Source: Bosea sp. NBC_00550 | GTDB lineage: Bacteria > Pseudomonadota > Alphaproteobacteria > Rhizobiales > Beijerinckiaceae | DNA: 64,000 bases | Assembly: GCF_026020075.1 (NCBI RefSeq) | Contig: NZ_CP102772.1 | Span: forward strand, 4,430,501 to 4,494,500 | Direction: 5' to 3' | In this document: positions 51,257-60,393 of the stretch, piece by piece | How positions within the stretch are numbered: the first letter of the stretch is position 1 | Layout of the letters: each line of letters opens with the position of its first letter | Position numbers and translations under genes: made by a program | Notes under the pieces: generated by a model | What the model was told of the DNA's origin: nothing | The model's database searches: none | The model's input: only the letters and a program-made list of their open reading frames with translations

Positions 51257-52636
51257 TCAGTTCGGCTGCTTCGGGGCTTCCGGGGCGGCGGGGGCCGCAG
51301 CGGTCGGAGCCGGGTCGGCCGCCGGCTTTTCGGCCGGTGCGGCAGCGTCCTTCTTGACGCCACGCAGCTGGTTGAAGGCCGCGATCAGCTGGGTGTCCTT
51401 GGCCGCGTCGTTCGGGACATAGGAGGCGGAACCGGACTGCTCCTCGCCCTCGCCGGCCTTGAGATGGCCTTTCAGCGCCGCCTCGCCCTTGTTCTCGACG
51501 AGCTTGTCCTTGATCTCCTGCGGGATGTCCTGCTGGACCTCGATGTCCGGCGTGATGCCCTTGGCCTGGATCGAGTTGCCCGACGGCGTGTAGTAGCGCG
51601 CCGTAGTCAGGCGCAGGCCGCCGTTCGAGCCGAGCGGGATCACGGTTTGGACCGAGCCCTTGCCGAAGGAGCGCGTGCCCATCACGACGGCGCGCTTGTG
51701 GTCCTGCAGCGCGCCGGCCACGATCTCGGCCGCCGAGGCGGAGGAGCCGTTGATCAGCACGACGACCGGCTTGCCCTTGGTCAGATCGCCCGACTTCGCG
51801 TTGAAGACCTGCGTCTCCTCGGCGTTGCGGCCGCGCGTCGAGACGATCTTGCCGCGATCGAGGAAGGCGTCGGAGACCAGCACGGACTGGTCGAGGCGCC
51901 CGCCGCGGTTGTTGCGGAGGTCGATGACGTAGCCCTTGAGCTTGTCGGCGCCGATCTCGTTCGAGAGCTTGTCGATGGCCTTGCGCAGGCCGTCATAGGT
52001 CTGCTCGGAGAAGGTGCCGATGCGGATGTAGCCGATGTCGCCCTCGACGCGCTCCTCGACCGCGGGCACGACGATGGTCGAGCGGGTCAGGGTGAATTCG
52101 AGCGGCTCGGTCTTGCCCGGCCGCTCGACCTTGAGCGTGACCTGGGTGTTGATCAGCCCGCGCATCTTCTCGACCGCCTGGGTCAGGGACAGGCCCTTCA
52201 CCTCGGTGCCGTCGATCTGGCGGATGATGTCGTTGGCCAGGATGCCGGCCTTGGAGGCGGGCGTGTCGCGGATCGGCTTGGCGACCTTGAGGACGCCGTC
52301 CTCCATCGTCACCTCGATGCCGAGGCCGCCGAACTGGCCACGCATGTCCGTGTCCATGTCGCGGAAGGCCTTGGAGTCCAGATAGGACGAATGCGGATCG
52401 AGCGAGGAGACCATGCCGTTGATGGCGGCCTCGATCAGCTTCTGCTCGTCCGGCTTGTCGACATAGTCGGTGCGGATCTTCTCGAAGATGTCACCGAAGA
52501 GATTGAGGCTGCGGTAGACCTCCGCCGAGGCGGCGACAGCACTGGTCGAGCTGAGCAGCCTCGTCTGAGTAGCCAGTCCGGTCAGGCCCGCACCCATGAT
52601 GGCGCCGGCGAGAACGAGGGAAACCTTGCGCATCAT
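51257..52636 (-). CDS. ctpA: S41 carboxy-terminal processing peptidase
   Basis: This 459-residue periplasmic protease has a signal or anchor segment (VSLVLAGAIMGAGLTGLATQ). A PDZ domain follows (about 95-180, IEVTMEDGVLKVAKPIRDT), then the S41 catalytic domain with the Ser in LINGSSASAAEIVAGAL and the Lys in SFGKGSVQTV. The tail after about 430 is Ala/Pro-rich. The ATG at 52636 overlaps the stop of envC (ATGA). CtpA proteases degrade cell-wall hydrolases or their regulators, which fits the overlap with envC. Confidence 0.94.
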   Translation of the reverse strand: MMRKVSLVLAGAIMGAGLTGLATQTRLLSSTSAVAASAEVYRSLNLFGDIFEKIRTDYVDKPDEQKLIEAAINGMVSSLDPHSSYLDSKAFRDMDTDMRGQFGGLGIEVTMEDGVLKVAKPIRDTPASKAGILANDIIRQIDGTEVKGLSLTQAVEKMRGLINTQVTLKVERPGKTEPLEFTLTRSTIVVPAVEERVEGDIGYIRIGTFSEQTYDGLRKAIDKLSNEIGADKLKGYVIDLRNNRGGRLDQSVLVSDAFLDRGKIVSTRGRNAEETQVFNAKSGDLTKGKPVVVLINGSSASAAEIVAGALQDHKRAVVMGTRSFGKGSVQTVIPLGSNGGLRLTTARYYTPSGNSIQAKGITPDIEVQQDIPQEIKDKLVENKGEAALKGHLKAGEGEEQSGSASYVPNDAAKDTQLIAAFNQLRGVKKDAAAPAEKPAADPAPTAAAPAAPEAPKQPN

Positions 52637-53997
52637 CCGCGAACCTTTTCGCCTTGCAATTTCGTCCACCACGGGCTCGGGTCGACCGAAACGCCGTCTT
52701 TCCTGAATTCGATATACAGGACCGGCTGGCCGGTTCCCACTCCTACTGTCGTCGCGGCAGCTTCCGATGTTTCGCCCATCATCGCAACCGGCTCTCCCGC
52801 CAGCACGAACTGATTGAGCGCGACATCGATCCGCTGCATGCCGGCAAGCAATATGTAGTATCCCCCCCCAGCGTTCAGGATCAAGAGTTGCCCGAACGAA
52901 CGGAACGGCCCCGCATAAACCACCCAAGCGTCTGAAGGCGCCGAAACTAGGGCATTGGGCCGGGTCTCGAGCGAAATTCCGCGAATTGTGCCGCCGGCAC
53001 CGTCGGGATCGCCGAAACCACGCAATCGTGATCCCGCGACAGGCAGCGCGAGCAGCCCCCTGGCATCGCCGAAGGCGATCTTCGGGGCGAGACGGGCCGG
53101 GTCCTTGAAGGCGAGCGCCGTCATGCGCTCGCGCTGCTCGCGGGTCTCCTGCTCGATCGCCTGGCGCGCGGCGTCGGCCGCCCTGTTGGCGACCGAGATC
53201 TCCTTCTCGATCTTCTCGACGAAATCGCGCATCGACCGGGCCTGGCCGGCGAGCTCGCTGCCCAGCGCGCGCTGGGCCTCGACATCCTTCGCCGCCGAGG
53301 TCTCGCGCTCGCGTCTTGCCTCGATCAGGGAGGCCAGGCGCTGGCGTTCGCCCGCGAGCTGCTGCATCTCCTCGCCGATCTTGATCTTCTCGGTGGCGAT
53401 GCCGTCGCGCAGCCGCACCAGCTCGCCGAGATCGGTCGCGAGGATCTCGATCTCCTGGCGCAGATCGGGGACGACGGCGCCGAGCAGCATCGAGGCCCGC
53501 ACCGCTTCGAGGATATCCTCGGGGCGCACCAGCACAGCCGGCGGCGGGCTTCGCCCGATGCGTTGCAGCGCTGCCAGCACCTCGGCGATCAGGCCGCGCC
53601 GGCCCTCGAGCGAGCGGCGAATCGCGGTCTCGCTGGATTGCAGCAAGGCGAGGCGCTTCTCCAGCGCGCCCAGCCGCTCCTCGCCGGCCTGCGTCCTTGC
53701 GGTGGTGTCGAGCAGGGCCTTGTTGAGCGCGGCACGGTCGGCGCGGATCGCGGCGATCTCCTTCTCCAGACCGGCGCGGGCCTCGGTATTGCCGGCGAGG
53801 CGCTGTTCGATCGCCTTGAGCTCGGCTTCGCGCGCCTGCTTCTCCACAAGCTTCTGCATCGCCTCACGGGCGAGAGCGTCCGGATCCGGCGCGTTGCCCT
53901 GTGCGAGGGCCGGCGTGCCGAGCAATGCCACGGCCAGCAGGGCGGCGAGGCCCGGACGGCCCAGCCCGGAGCGAATCAGCAGGGCGGCAAGGTTCAT
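52633..53997 (-). CDS. envC: Murein hydrolase activator EnvC
   Basis: This 454-residue exported protein has a signal peptide, a long coiled coil (about 35-280, rich in Glu, Arg and Ala) and a C-terminal LytM domain. The zinc ligands of active LytM enzymes are absent: RGISLETRPNALVSAP replaces the usual H-x3-D region, and VLYIEFRKDG replaces the H-x-H end. This fits an EnvC-type activator of amidases at division, not an enzyme. It overlaps rlmH upstream and ctpA downstream by four bases each. Confidence 0.9.
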   Translation of the reverse strand: MNLAALLIRSGLGRPGLAALLAVALLGTPALAQGNAPDPDALAREAMQKLVEKQAREAELKAIEQRLAGNTEARAGLEKEIAAIRADRAALNKALLDTTARTQAGEERLGALEKRLALLQSSETAIRRSLEGRRGLIAEVLAALQRIGRSPPPAVLVRPEDILEAVRASMLLGAVVPDLRQEIEILATDLGELVRLRDGIATEKIKIGEEMQQLAGERQRLASLIEARRERETSAAKDVEAQRALGSELAGQARSMRDFVEKIEKEISVANRAADAARQAIEQETREQRERMTALAFKDPARLAPKIAFGDARGLLALPVAGSRLRGFGDPDGAGGTIRGISLETRPNALVSAPSDAWVVYAGPFRSFGQLLILNAGGGYYILLAGMQRIDVALNQFVLAGEPVAMMGETSEAAATTVGVGTGQPVLYIEFRKDGVSVDPSPWWTKLQGEKVRG

Positions 53998-54473
53998 GCG
54001 CGATGATAGGGGTGTCCGGCGATGATCGTCATCGCCCGATAGAGCTGTTCGAGCACGAGCGCCCGCACGATCTGGTGCGGGATCGTCAGGGCGCCGAAGG
54101 CCAGGGTGATGTCGGCCTTGTCGCGGATCTCCTCGCTCAGCCCGTCGGCACCGCCGATCACGAGGCTGGCATGGCCGACGCCTGAATCGCGGGCGGCGGC
54201 GATGCGGCTGGCGAAGGCGTCGCTGCCGAGAGGGCGGCCGCGCTCGTCGAGGGCGATCAGCAGGCCGGGCTGCGCCTTGCCGAGGATGGCTTGCGCCTCC
54301 TCGCGCTTGCGCTCGTCAGGGCGCCGGCCCCGGCCCTCGGTGATCTCGACGATGTCGGGACCGCTCAGGCCGATGCCCCGGCCGAGCGCGACGCCGCGCT
54401 CGCGGTAGCGCTCGCAGAGCTCCCGCTCCGGCCCATCCTTGAGCCGGCCGACGGCGATGACTGCGAGCCGCAT
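53994..54473 (-). CDS. rlmH: 23S rRNA pseudouridine(1915) N3-methyltransferase
   Basis: This 159-residue SPOUT methyltransferase modifies pseudouridine 1915 in helix 69 of 23S rRNA. Visible signatures are LLIALDERGRPLGSDAFA, the SAM-knot loop LVIGGADGLSEE, and the C-terminal LTIPHQIVRALVLEQLYRA, ending in GHPYHRA. Length matches the family. Its stop overlaps the envC start, and rsfS lies 12 bp upstream, a conserved pairing. Confidence 0.96.
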   Translation of the reverse strand: MRLAVIAVGRLKDGPERELCERYRERGVALGRGIGLSGPDIVEITEGRGRRPDERKREEAQAILGKAQPGLLIALDERGRPLGSDAFASRIAAARDSGVGHASLVIGGADGLSEEIRDKADITLAFGALTIPHQIVRALVLEQLYRAMTIIAGHPYHRA

Positions 54474-54485
54474 CCGAGAACGGCG

Positions 54486-54863
54486 TCAGCTATCGAGGCG
54501 TTCGTTCGGCCGGTCGGTGCCCCACATCTTCTCGAGATTGTAGAACTGGCGCACTTCGGGCCGGAAGACGTGGATGATGATGTCGCCGGTATCGATCAGC
54601 ACCCAGTCGCAGGCAGGCATGCCCTCGACGTTGGGCGCGGGGAGGCCCGAGCCCTTCAGGGCTTCGATCAGCGCGTCGGAGATGGCGGCGACATGGCGGT
54701 TGACGTTGCCCGAGGCGATGATCATCGCGTCGGCCAGAGATGTCTTGCCAACGAGGTCGATCACCGTGATGTCCTCAGCCTTCATGTCTTCGAGGACACG
54801 TTGCGCGAGGGCGATGCTATCGGCAGAGGGGTTGTCTGCGATAGCGGCCTGGGGAAGCGGCAT
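54486..54863 (-). CDS. rsfS: Ribosomal silencing factor RsfS
   Basis: This 125-residue protein binds uL14 of the large subunit and blocks subunit joining under starvation. The core with DITVIDLVGKTSLADAMIIA and ACDWVLIDTGDIIIHVF is typical. The ATG at 54863 is chosen because it precedes the conserved region; the open frame runs 30 codons further upstream without a good ribosome binding site. The nadD-rsfS-rlmH order is conserved in many bacteria. Confidence 0.94.
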   Translation of the reverse strand: MPLPQAAIADNPSADSIALAQRVLEDMKAEDITVIDLVGKTSLADAMIIASGNVNRHVAAISDALIEALKGSGLPAPNVEGMPACDWVLIDTGDIIIHVFRPEVRQFYNLEKMWGTDRPNERLDS

Positions 54864-54966
54864 CGGCTCGGCTTCACCAAGGGTTTGACGGTTCAGTGAC
54901 GTATCCTCTCGAACGCGACGCGCTCTCGGCGCGACGCATTTAAAATAGGCCAAAAGGCCCCGGAAT

Positions 54967-55578
54967 TCAATCGCGGCCAGCCTGACGGCGCAGCATGGTC
55001 GAAGACAGCGCCGAGCGCTTGCCGTGCAGGAAAACCCAGGCAGGGGGTCGCGTGCGCGGCAGGCTCGCCGCCTGATTCTCCGGAATGCGCCAGCGCGACA
55101 GCCAGTTGGCGGCGGGCGAGGCCATGGCGCTGTGGGTCGAACCCGGCCGGTCGATGATGGCGATCGGCATCATCCGGGCGATCGTCCGCCACTCGGCCCA
55201 GCGATGGAAGCCGGCGAGATTGTCGGAGCCCATGATCCAGACGAAGTTGACGCCCGGGCAGCGCCGCTTCAGCGCGCGCAGCGTGTCGGCGGTATAGCGG
55301 GTGCGCAGCATCGCCTCGATGCCGGTGACCTGGATGCGGGCATGGTTGGCGACGCCGCGAGCCTGCCTTATGCGCTCGGCTAGCGGCGGCAATTTCGCAT
55401 TGTCCTTCAGCGGGTTGCCCGGCGTGACCAGCCACCAGACACGGTCGAGCTGGAGCCGGCGCAGCGCGGTCAGGCTGGCGAGCCGGTGGCCGTCATGGGC
55501 GGGGTTAAAGCTGCCGCCGAACAGGCCGATGCACAGCCCCGGCGCATGGGGCGGCAGGCGCAGATGCTCGTTCGTCAT
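54967..55578 (-). CDS. nadD: Nicotinate-nucleotide adenylyltransferase
   Basis: This 203-residue enzyme makes deamido-NAD from nicotinate mononucleotide and ATP. The nucleotidyltransferase motif [15 protein letters not shown] is intact, as is the C-terminal SALSSTMLR (the ISSTxxR type). [16 protein letters not shown] is typical. It lies 15 bp after proA in the same block. Confidence 0.95.
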   Translation of the reverse strand: MTNEHLRLPPHAPGLCIGLFGGSFNPAHDGHRLASLTALRRLQLDRVWWLVTPGNPLKDNAKLPPLAERIRQARGVANHARIQVTGIEAMLRTRYTADTLRALKRRCPGVNFVWIMGSDNLAGFHRWAEWRTIARMMPIAIIDRPGSTHSAMASPAANWLSRWRIPENQAASLPRTRPPAWVFLHGKRSALSSTMLRRQAGRD

Positions 55579-55593
55579 CCCAGATGCATCGGC

Positions 55594-56898
55594 TCAGGGA
55601 CGAATCTGGCCCGCGCCATGGACGCGGTACTTGAAGGAGCAGAGCTGTTCGACGCCGACCGGGCCGCGCGCATGCATGCGGCCGGTGGCGATGCCGATCT
55701 CGGCGCCGAAGCCGAACTCGCCGCCATCTGCGAACTGGGTCGAAGCGTTGTGGATGACGATGGCGGAATCGACCTCGGCGAGGAAGCGGGCGGCGGCGGC
55801 CTCGTCGGCGGTGACGATAGCATCGGTATGGTGCGAGCCGTAGCGCTCGATATGGTCGATGGCGGCATCGAGCCCGGCGACGGTCTTCACCGCGATGATC
55901 CGGTCGAGATATTCGGTCGACCAGTCCTCTTCGCTCGCGGGCGTCACGCGCGCGTGCACAGAAAGAGAGGCGGCATCGCCACGCACCGCGCAGCCGGCTT
56001 CGAGCAGCGCGGCGACGAGCGGCGCGAGATGGGTTCCGGCACAGGCCTCGTCGACCAGCAGCGTCTCGGCTGCGCCACAGACGCCGGTGCGGCGCAGCTT
56101 GGCGTTGAGCAGGATGTCACGGGCTATGGCGAGATCGGCTTGCGCATGGACATAGACATGGCAGTTGCCGTCGAGATGGGCGAAGACCGGCACGCGCGCC
56201 TCGCTCTGGACGCGGGCGACGAGGCTTTTCCCCCCGCGCGGCACGACGACATCGACGTTTCCGCTCAAGCCTGCGAGGATTTCACCGACGGCGGCGCGGT
56301 CCCGCGTCGGCACCAGCTGGATCGCGTCGGCCGGCAGGTCGGCCGCCTCCAGCCCCTCGCGCATGGCGGCGGCGATCTCGGTCGAGGAGCGGAAGGAATC
56401 AGAACCGGCGCGCAGGATCGCGGCGTTGCCGCTCTTCAGGCACAGCGCTCCGGCATCGGCGGTGACATTGGGCCGGCTCTCGAAGATCACGGCGATGATG
56501 CCGAGCGGCGTGGCGACGCGCTCGAAGCGCAGGCCGTTGGGCCGCGTCCATTCCGCCAGCACCCGGCCGAGCGGGTCGGGCAGGCCGGCGACGTCGGCGA
56601 CGGCATCGGCGATGGCGGCGAGGCGCTTCTCGTCGAGGGCGAGGCGATCCATGAAGGAGCCGCTCAGGCCGGCCGCCTTGCCGTCGGCGAGGTCCTGCGC
56701 ATTGGCGGCGAGGATGCGGGCGCTGCGGGCGCGCAGTGCATCGGCCATGGCGACGAGGGCGGCGTTGCGTTGCGCGGCCGGGGCGAGGGCGATCCGGCGC
56801 GCGGCGGCGCGGGCGCGCCGGCCGATCTCATGCATGACGAGCCCGACATCGTCGGCCCCGTTCGTCGCGATGATGCGCAATGCGCTGTCGCCCGTCAT
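55594..56898 (-). CDS. proA: Gamma-glutamyl phosphate reductase
   Basis: This 434-residue NADPH-dependent enzyme of the aldehyde dehydrogenase fold makes glutamate semialdehyde in proline synthesis. The catalytic cysteine is in [17 protein letters not shown], and the substrate region has [20 protein letters not shown]. Length matches the family. It follows proB by 48 bp. Confidence 0.96.
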   Translation of the reverse strand: MTGDSALRIIATNGADDVGLVMHEIGRRARAAARRIALAPAAQRNAALVAMADALRARSARILAANAQDLADGKAAGLSGSFMDRLALDEKRLAAIADAVADVAGLPDPLGRVLAEWTRPNGLRFERVATPLGIIAVIFESRPNVTADAGALCLKSGNAAILRAGSDSFRSSTEIAAAMREGLEAADLPADAIQLVPTRDRAAVGEILAGLSGNVDVVVPRGGKSLVARVQSEARVPVFAHLDGNCHVYVHAQADLAIARDILLNAKLRRTGVCGAAETLLVDEACAGTHLAPLVAALLEAGCAVRGDAASLSVHARVTPASEEDWSTEYLDRIIAVKTVAGLDAAIDHIERYGSHHTDAIVTADEAAAARFLAEVDSAIVIHNASTQFADGGEFGFGAEIGIATGRMHARGPVGVEQLCSFKYRVHGAGQIRP

Positions 56899-56946
56899 GT
56901 CATCCAGCCCAAAAACCCGTTCGCCAAAGCCTGTCCGAAAGGAAGC

Positions 56947-58080
56947 TTAGCCCAGCCCGAGCGCCATGTCGTCCCGGTGGATCATCTCGGCGCGGCCGGG
57001 ATAGCCGAGCACCGCCTCGATGTCGCGCGAGGCCTTGCCGAGAACGAGCGCCGCCTCGGCTGCGTCGTAGGCGACGAGGCCGCGCCCAAGCAATTGCCCG
57101 TCCGCATCGCGGATCAGCACGGCATCGCCGCGCGCGAACTCGCCCTCGATGCGGCTGACGCCGACCGGCAGCAGGCTGGCTCCTCCACGCAGCGCGCGGG
57201 CCGCGCCGGCATCGACATGCAGCGTGCCGCGCGGCTCCAGCGTGCCGGCGATCCAGGTCTTGCGCGCGGTGGCGGGCGTCGATGCCGTCAGAAACCAGGT
57301 GCAGCGGCCGCCCGCGGCCACGGCGGCGAGCGGATTCTTGCCGCGCCCATCGGCGATCAGCATATGCGTGCCGCCGACGACGGCGATCTTGCCGGCCTCG
57401 ATCTTGGTGCGCATGCCGCCGCGCGAGAGCTCGGAGGCCGCGCCCCCGGCCATGGCGTCGATCTCGGGCGTGATCCGCTCGACGACGGGGATGTGCCGGG
57501 CGGACGGGTCCTTCGCGGGCGGGGCGGTATAGAGCCCGTCGACGTCGGAGAAGAGCACGAGCAGATCGGCGCCCGCCATGGTAGCGACGCGGGCGGCGAG
57601 CCGGTCGTTGTCGCCATAGCGGATCTCGGTGGTGGCGACGGTGTCGTTCTCGTTGATGACGGGGATCGCACGAAGGTCGAGCAGGCGGCCGAGCGTCGCG
57701 CGGGCGTTGAGATAGCGGCGCCGTTCCTCGGTGTCGGCCAGCGTCAGCAGGATCTGCCCGGCGGTCAGCCCATGGGCGGCGAGCGCCTCGGCCCAGTTGC
57801 GGGCGAGCGCGATCTGGCCGACGGCGGCGGCGGCCTGGCTCTCCTCCAGCCGGAGCGGGCCCGAGGGTAGGTTGAGCACCGTGCGACCGAGCGCGATGGC
57901 CCCGGACGAGACGATGAGCACGTCGGCGCCGCGCTGATGCAGCTCGGCCAAGTCTTCGGCCAATGCGGCGAGCCAGGCATGGCGCAACCGGCCACGGGCC
58001 CGGTCGACCAGCAGGCTGGAGCCGACCTTCACGACGATGCGGCGGAAATCGGAAAGCGAGGGCGTCTTCACGGGATACAC
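56947..58080 (-). CDS. proB: Glutamate 5-kinase
   Basis: This protein of about 377 residues has an amino-acid kinase domain ([46 protein letters not shown]) and a C-terminal PUA domain from about residue 285 ([20 protein letters not shown]). It catalyses the first step of proline synthesis and is normally inhibited by proline. No ATG lies before the kinase motif; GTG at 58080, behind AGGAGG at longer spacing, or GTG at 58071 are the candidates. Unlike many relatives, no obgE gene lies directly upstream. Confidence 0.94.
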   Translation of the reverse strand: MYPVKTPSLSDFRRIVVKVGSSLLVDRARGRLRHAWLAALAEDLAELHQRGADVLIVSSGAIALGRTVLNLPSGPLRLEESQAAAAVGQIALARNWAEALAAHGLTAGQILLTLADTEERRRYLNARATLGRLLDLRAIPVINENDTVATTEIRYGDNDRLAARVATMAGADLLVLFSDVDGLYTAPPAKDPSARHIPVVERITPEIDAMAGGAASELSRGGMRTKIEAGKIAVVGGTHMLIADGRGKNPLAAVAAGGRCTWFLTASTPATARKTWIAGTLEPRGTLHVDAGAARALRGGASLLPVGVSRIEGEFARGDAVLIRDADGQLLGRGLVAYDAAEAALVLGKASRDIEAVLGYPGRAEMIHRDDMALGLG

Positions 58081-58401
58081 GATGGGTTGCAGCGGGCCTC
58101 CTGCCTGTTGGCGAAAACGGCGCGCTTGTAAAGACGTGGTTGCCACGGCAATTGCGCGGGACGCCGGAGGCTGGCCGGATTGACAGCGGGAAACCTGGCC
58201 CCCATATCCGAGGGCGCCCCGCTCGGCTTCGTTCCGCGCTGTCCACGCCTTCTTTATGGGCAGTCGTCGGTCTACACCGGCTCGATAAGCGCTGGATGCG
58301 GGGCTGCCGCGCGTCGATTTCGATACCAATCCTTCGCGATCTGGATTATTTCGCCCGCGCGGGCCGAAAATCGTCCGTAACAACCCGAGAGAAGATCACC
58401 C
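58081..58401. other. Divergent intergenic region
   Basis: These 321 bp separate proB (minus) and the DUF6481 gene (plus) and should hold both promoters. I see no gene and no clear promoter boxes. Confidence 0.4.
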
Positions 58402-58776
58402 TTGAAGAACCCGAACGACCGCAGCTTCACCGACCGCCAGTCCAATTCCGCCAAAGCCAAGCAGGCTCTGCTCGAGCGCTTCAAGGCGCGGCCGAAAGCC
58501 GACGACCCGGTCATGATGCAGCGACGCGCGGAACGGGAAGCCATCGCCGGGGCCCGCGCCGAGCGCGAAGCCGAGAAGGCGAAGATCCGGGCCGAGAATG
58601 AACGTCTCGAGGCGCTCGAGCGTGCGCGTATCGAGGAAGAGAAGCGCCAGGAAGAAATCGCCCGCGAGGTCGCCCGCAAAGCGGAGCAGGCCAAGCGCGA
58701 TGCCGAGCGTCCGCGCAAGGTGCTGCTCGAAGCCGTGCAGTACATGCAGCTGCGCACGGCCGGCAAGCGCCGCTGA
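58402..58776 (+). CDS. DUF6481 family protein
   Basis: This 124-residue, strongly charged helical protein starts MKNPNDRSFTDRQSNSAKAK and has a long coiled coil of Ala/Glu/Arg (about 35-105) ending in VLLEAVQYMQLRTAGKRR. It matches the DUF6481 type common in Hyphomicrobiales; function is unknown. The start is TTG at 58402 behind GAGAAG. A strong terminator follows. Confidence 0.85.
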   Translation: MKNPNDRSFTDRQSNSAKAKQALLERFKARPKADDPVMMQRRAEREAIAGARAEREAEKAKIRAENERLEALERARIEEEKRQEEIAREVARKAEQAKRDAERPRKVLLEAVQYMQLRTAGKRR

Positions 58777-58840
58777 CGCGCTTTCCGTTCGGCTGGTCAC
58801 GGCCGGAGGCCGGAATTCGCGCAAAATCATAGGTCGATCT

Positions 58841-58863
58841 GGGGCGCCGTGGGCGCCCCTTTT
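58841..58863 (+). terminator. Rho-independent terminator of the DUF6481 gene
   Basis: An 8-bp stem GGGGCGCC/GGCGCCCC with loop GTG is followed by TTTT. It lies 65 bp after the stop codon and before the ECF sigma gene. Confidence 0.8.
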
Positions 58864-59030
58864 CATATCCGCCGCATATAAAGCTCGCGCGCGACCCCTT
58901 CACGCGCCGAAAAGCGCCTCTTGCCTATCGGCAAAATGAATTCACCGGATTAGTCTCTCGCCGATTGAACCTTTTCCCGCCTCGCCGCGACCAATTCATG
59001 CGAGCCGGAATGCTGGGTCTTCGAGGGGCG

Positions 59031-59591
59031 ATGCATACGGAATCGGACGAGGATCTCGTCAAGCGGATCGCTTCGGGCGACCGGCTCGCGATGAAGGTGC
59101 TGTTTTCGCGGCATCAGGTGCGGGTCTACCGTTTCGTGCTGCGGCTTGTCCGCGACGAGACGCTTGCCGAGGATGTGATCAGTGACGTGTTCATGGATCT
59201 CTGGCGACAGGCGGATCGCTTCGAGGCTCGCGCCTCCGTCGCGACCTGGCTGCTCGCCATCGCCCGGAACAAGGCGTGGTCGCTTCTGCGCAAGCGCCGC
59301 GATGCCGAACTCGACGAGGATTACGCCGGCACCATCGAGGACGAGTCCGATGGGCCGGAAATCGTGCTGCAGAAGCAGGACAAGGGGCTGGCGATCCGCG
59401 CCTGCCTCGAACGCCTTTCTGCCGACCATCGCGAGGTCATCGACCTCGTCTACTACCACGAGACCTCCGTCGAGGAGGTCGCGCGGATCGTCGGCATTCC
59501 CGAGAACACCGTCAAAACCCGGCTTTTCCATGCCCGCAAGAAGCTGGGCGAGATGCTCAAGGCAGCCGGTATCGACCGTGGCTGGCCCTGA
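59031..59591 (+). CDS. ECF-type RNA polymerase sigma factor
   Basis: This 186-residue sigma-70 family factor has region 2 at about 15-85 (VFMDLWRQADRFEARASVAT and WLLAIARNKAWSLL) and region 4 at about 125-180 (SADHREVIDLVYYHETSVEE and IPENTVKTRLFHARKKL). Starts at 59010 (ATG) or 58965 (TTG) are also in frame; 59031 is chosen for its GAGGGG box, although the spacing is short. It is 48 bp before an anti-sigma gene and is probably released by inactivation of that protein. Confidence 0.9.
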   Translation: MHTESDEDLVKRIASGDRLAMKVLFSRHQVRVYRFVLRLVRDETLAEDVISDVFMDLWRQADRFEARASVATWLLAIARNKAWSLLRKRRDAELDEDYAGTIEDESDGPEIVLQKQDKGLAIRACLERLSADHREVIDLVYYHETSVEEVARIVGIPENTVKTRLFHARKKLGEMLKAAGIDRGWP

Positions 59592-59639
59592 GACGACCGG
59601 AATCATGAACCGGGGCAGAGCCGCCGGAGGAGTGGCGTG

Positions 59640-60332
59640 ATGAGCGACAGCATCGCAAGCGATCCGAAGCGCCGGGAGCTCGAGGAGCTGCTGCCCTTCT
59701 ATGCCAATGGCCGGATTTCGGACGCCGACAAGCGCCGCCTCGAAGCGGCTCTCGCCGCCGATGCCGAGCTCGCCGCCCGGCTCGACATCATCCGCGACGA
59801 CATGGCCGAGACCGTGCTGCTCAATGAAAGCCTGGGCGCCCCGTCGCCCCGGGCGCTCGAGAAGCTGATGGCCGAGATCGAGACGGTCCCCCGGCAGGCG
59901 CCGCTGTTGACGCGGGCCAAGGACGGCTTTGGCCAGAGCTTCCTGGGCTGGCTCGGCGGCCTGCTGGCGGCACAGCCGCAGCGCCGGCTCGCCTATGCCG
60001 GGGCGGCCGCGATCGCGCTGATCCTGCTGCAGGGCGTTGCCATCACCGGCCTTGCCCTGCGCGAAGGCGCCGGCTTCCAGACCGCGTCGGCGCCGGGCGC
60101 GCAGACCTCTGAGCGCTATGTGCTGCTGAGCTTCTCGCCGGACGCCAAGGCGGGCGAGATCGCCTCCTTCTTCAAGCGCTTCGACGCCTCGGTCGTCGAC
60201 GGGCCGCGCGCCAACGGCTTCTTCAAGGTGCGCGTCGGCGACGCGTCGCTGTCATCGGCCCAGGTCGATGCCATCGCGGCGCGGATGAAGAGCGAGAGCG
60301 CGATCATCTCCTTCGTCGCACCCGCACCGTGA
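59640..60332 (+). CDS. Transmembrane anti-sigma factor with pro-domain-like periplasmic part
   Basis: This 230-residue protein has a cytoplasmic N-terminal anti-sigma part (about 10-80, LEELLPFYANGRISDADKRR). It lacks the zinc-binding H-x3-C-x2-C motif of classical ZAS proteins. One transmembrane helix follows (about 118-140), then a periplasmic domain (about 159-228) with pattern beta-alpha-beta-alpha-beta: RYVLLSFSP, IASFFKRFDASVV, GFFKVRVGD, VDAIAARMK, IISFVAP. This resembles the inhibitor or pro-domain fold of subtilases. The ATG at 59640 follows GGAGGA by 8 bases; a GTG one codon upstream is possible. A subtilase gene follows. Confidence 0.82.
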   Translation: MSDSIASDPKRRELEELLPFYANGRISDADKRRLEAALAADAELAARLDIIRDDMAETVLLNESLGAPSPRALEKLMAEIETVPRQAPLLTRAKDGFGQSFLGWLGGLLAAQPQRRLAYAGAAAIALILLQGVAITGLALREGAGFQTASAPGAQTSERYVLLSFSPDAKAGEIASFFKRFDASVVDGPRANGFFKVRVGDASLSSAQVDAIAARMKSESAIISFVAPAP

Positions 60333-60393
60333 TCGTGCTGGCGCCGTCAGCCGGCGCCATGGCATGATGTGTCCGCCGCAGGAGGGCCAGGCC

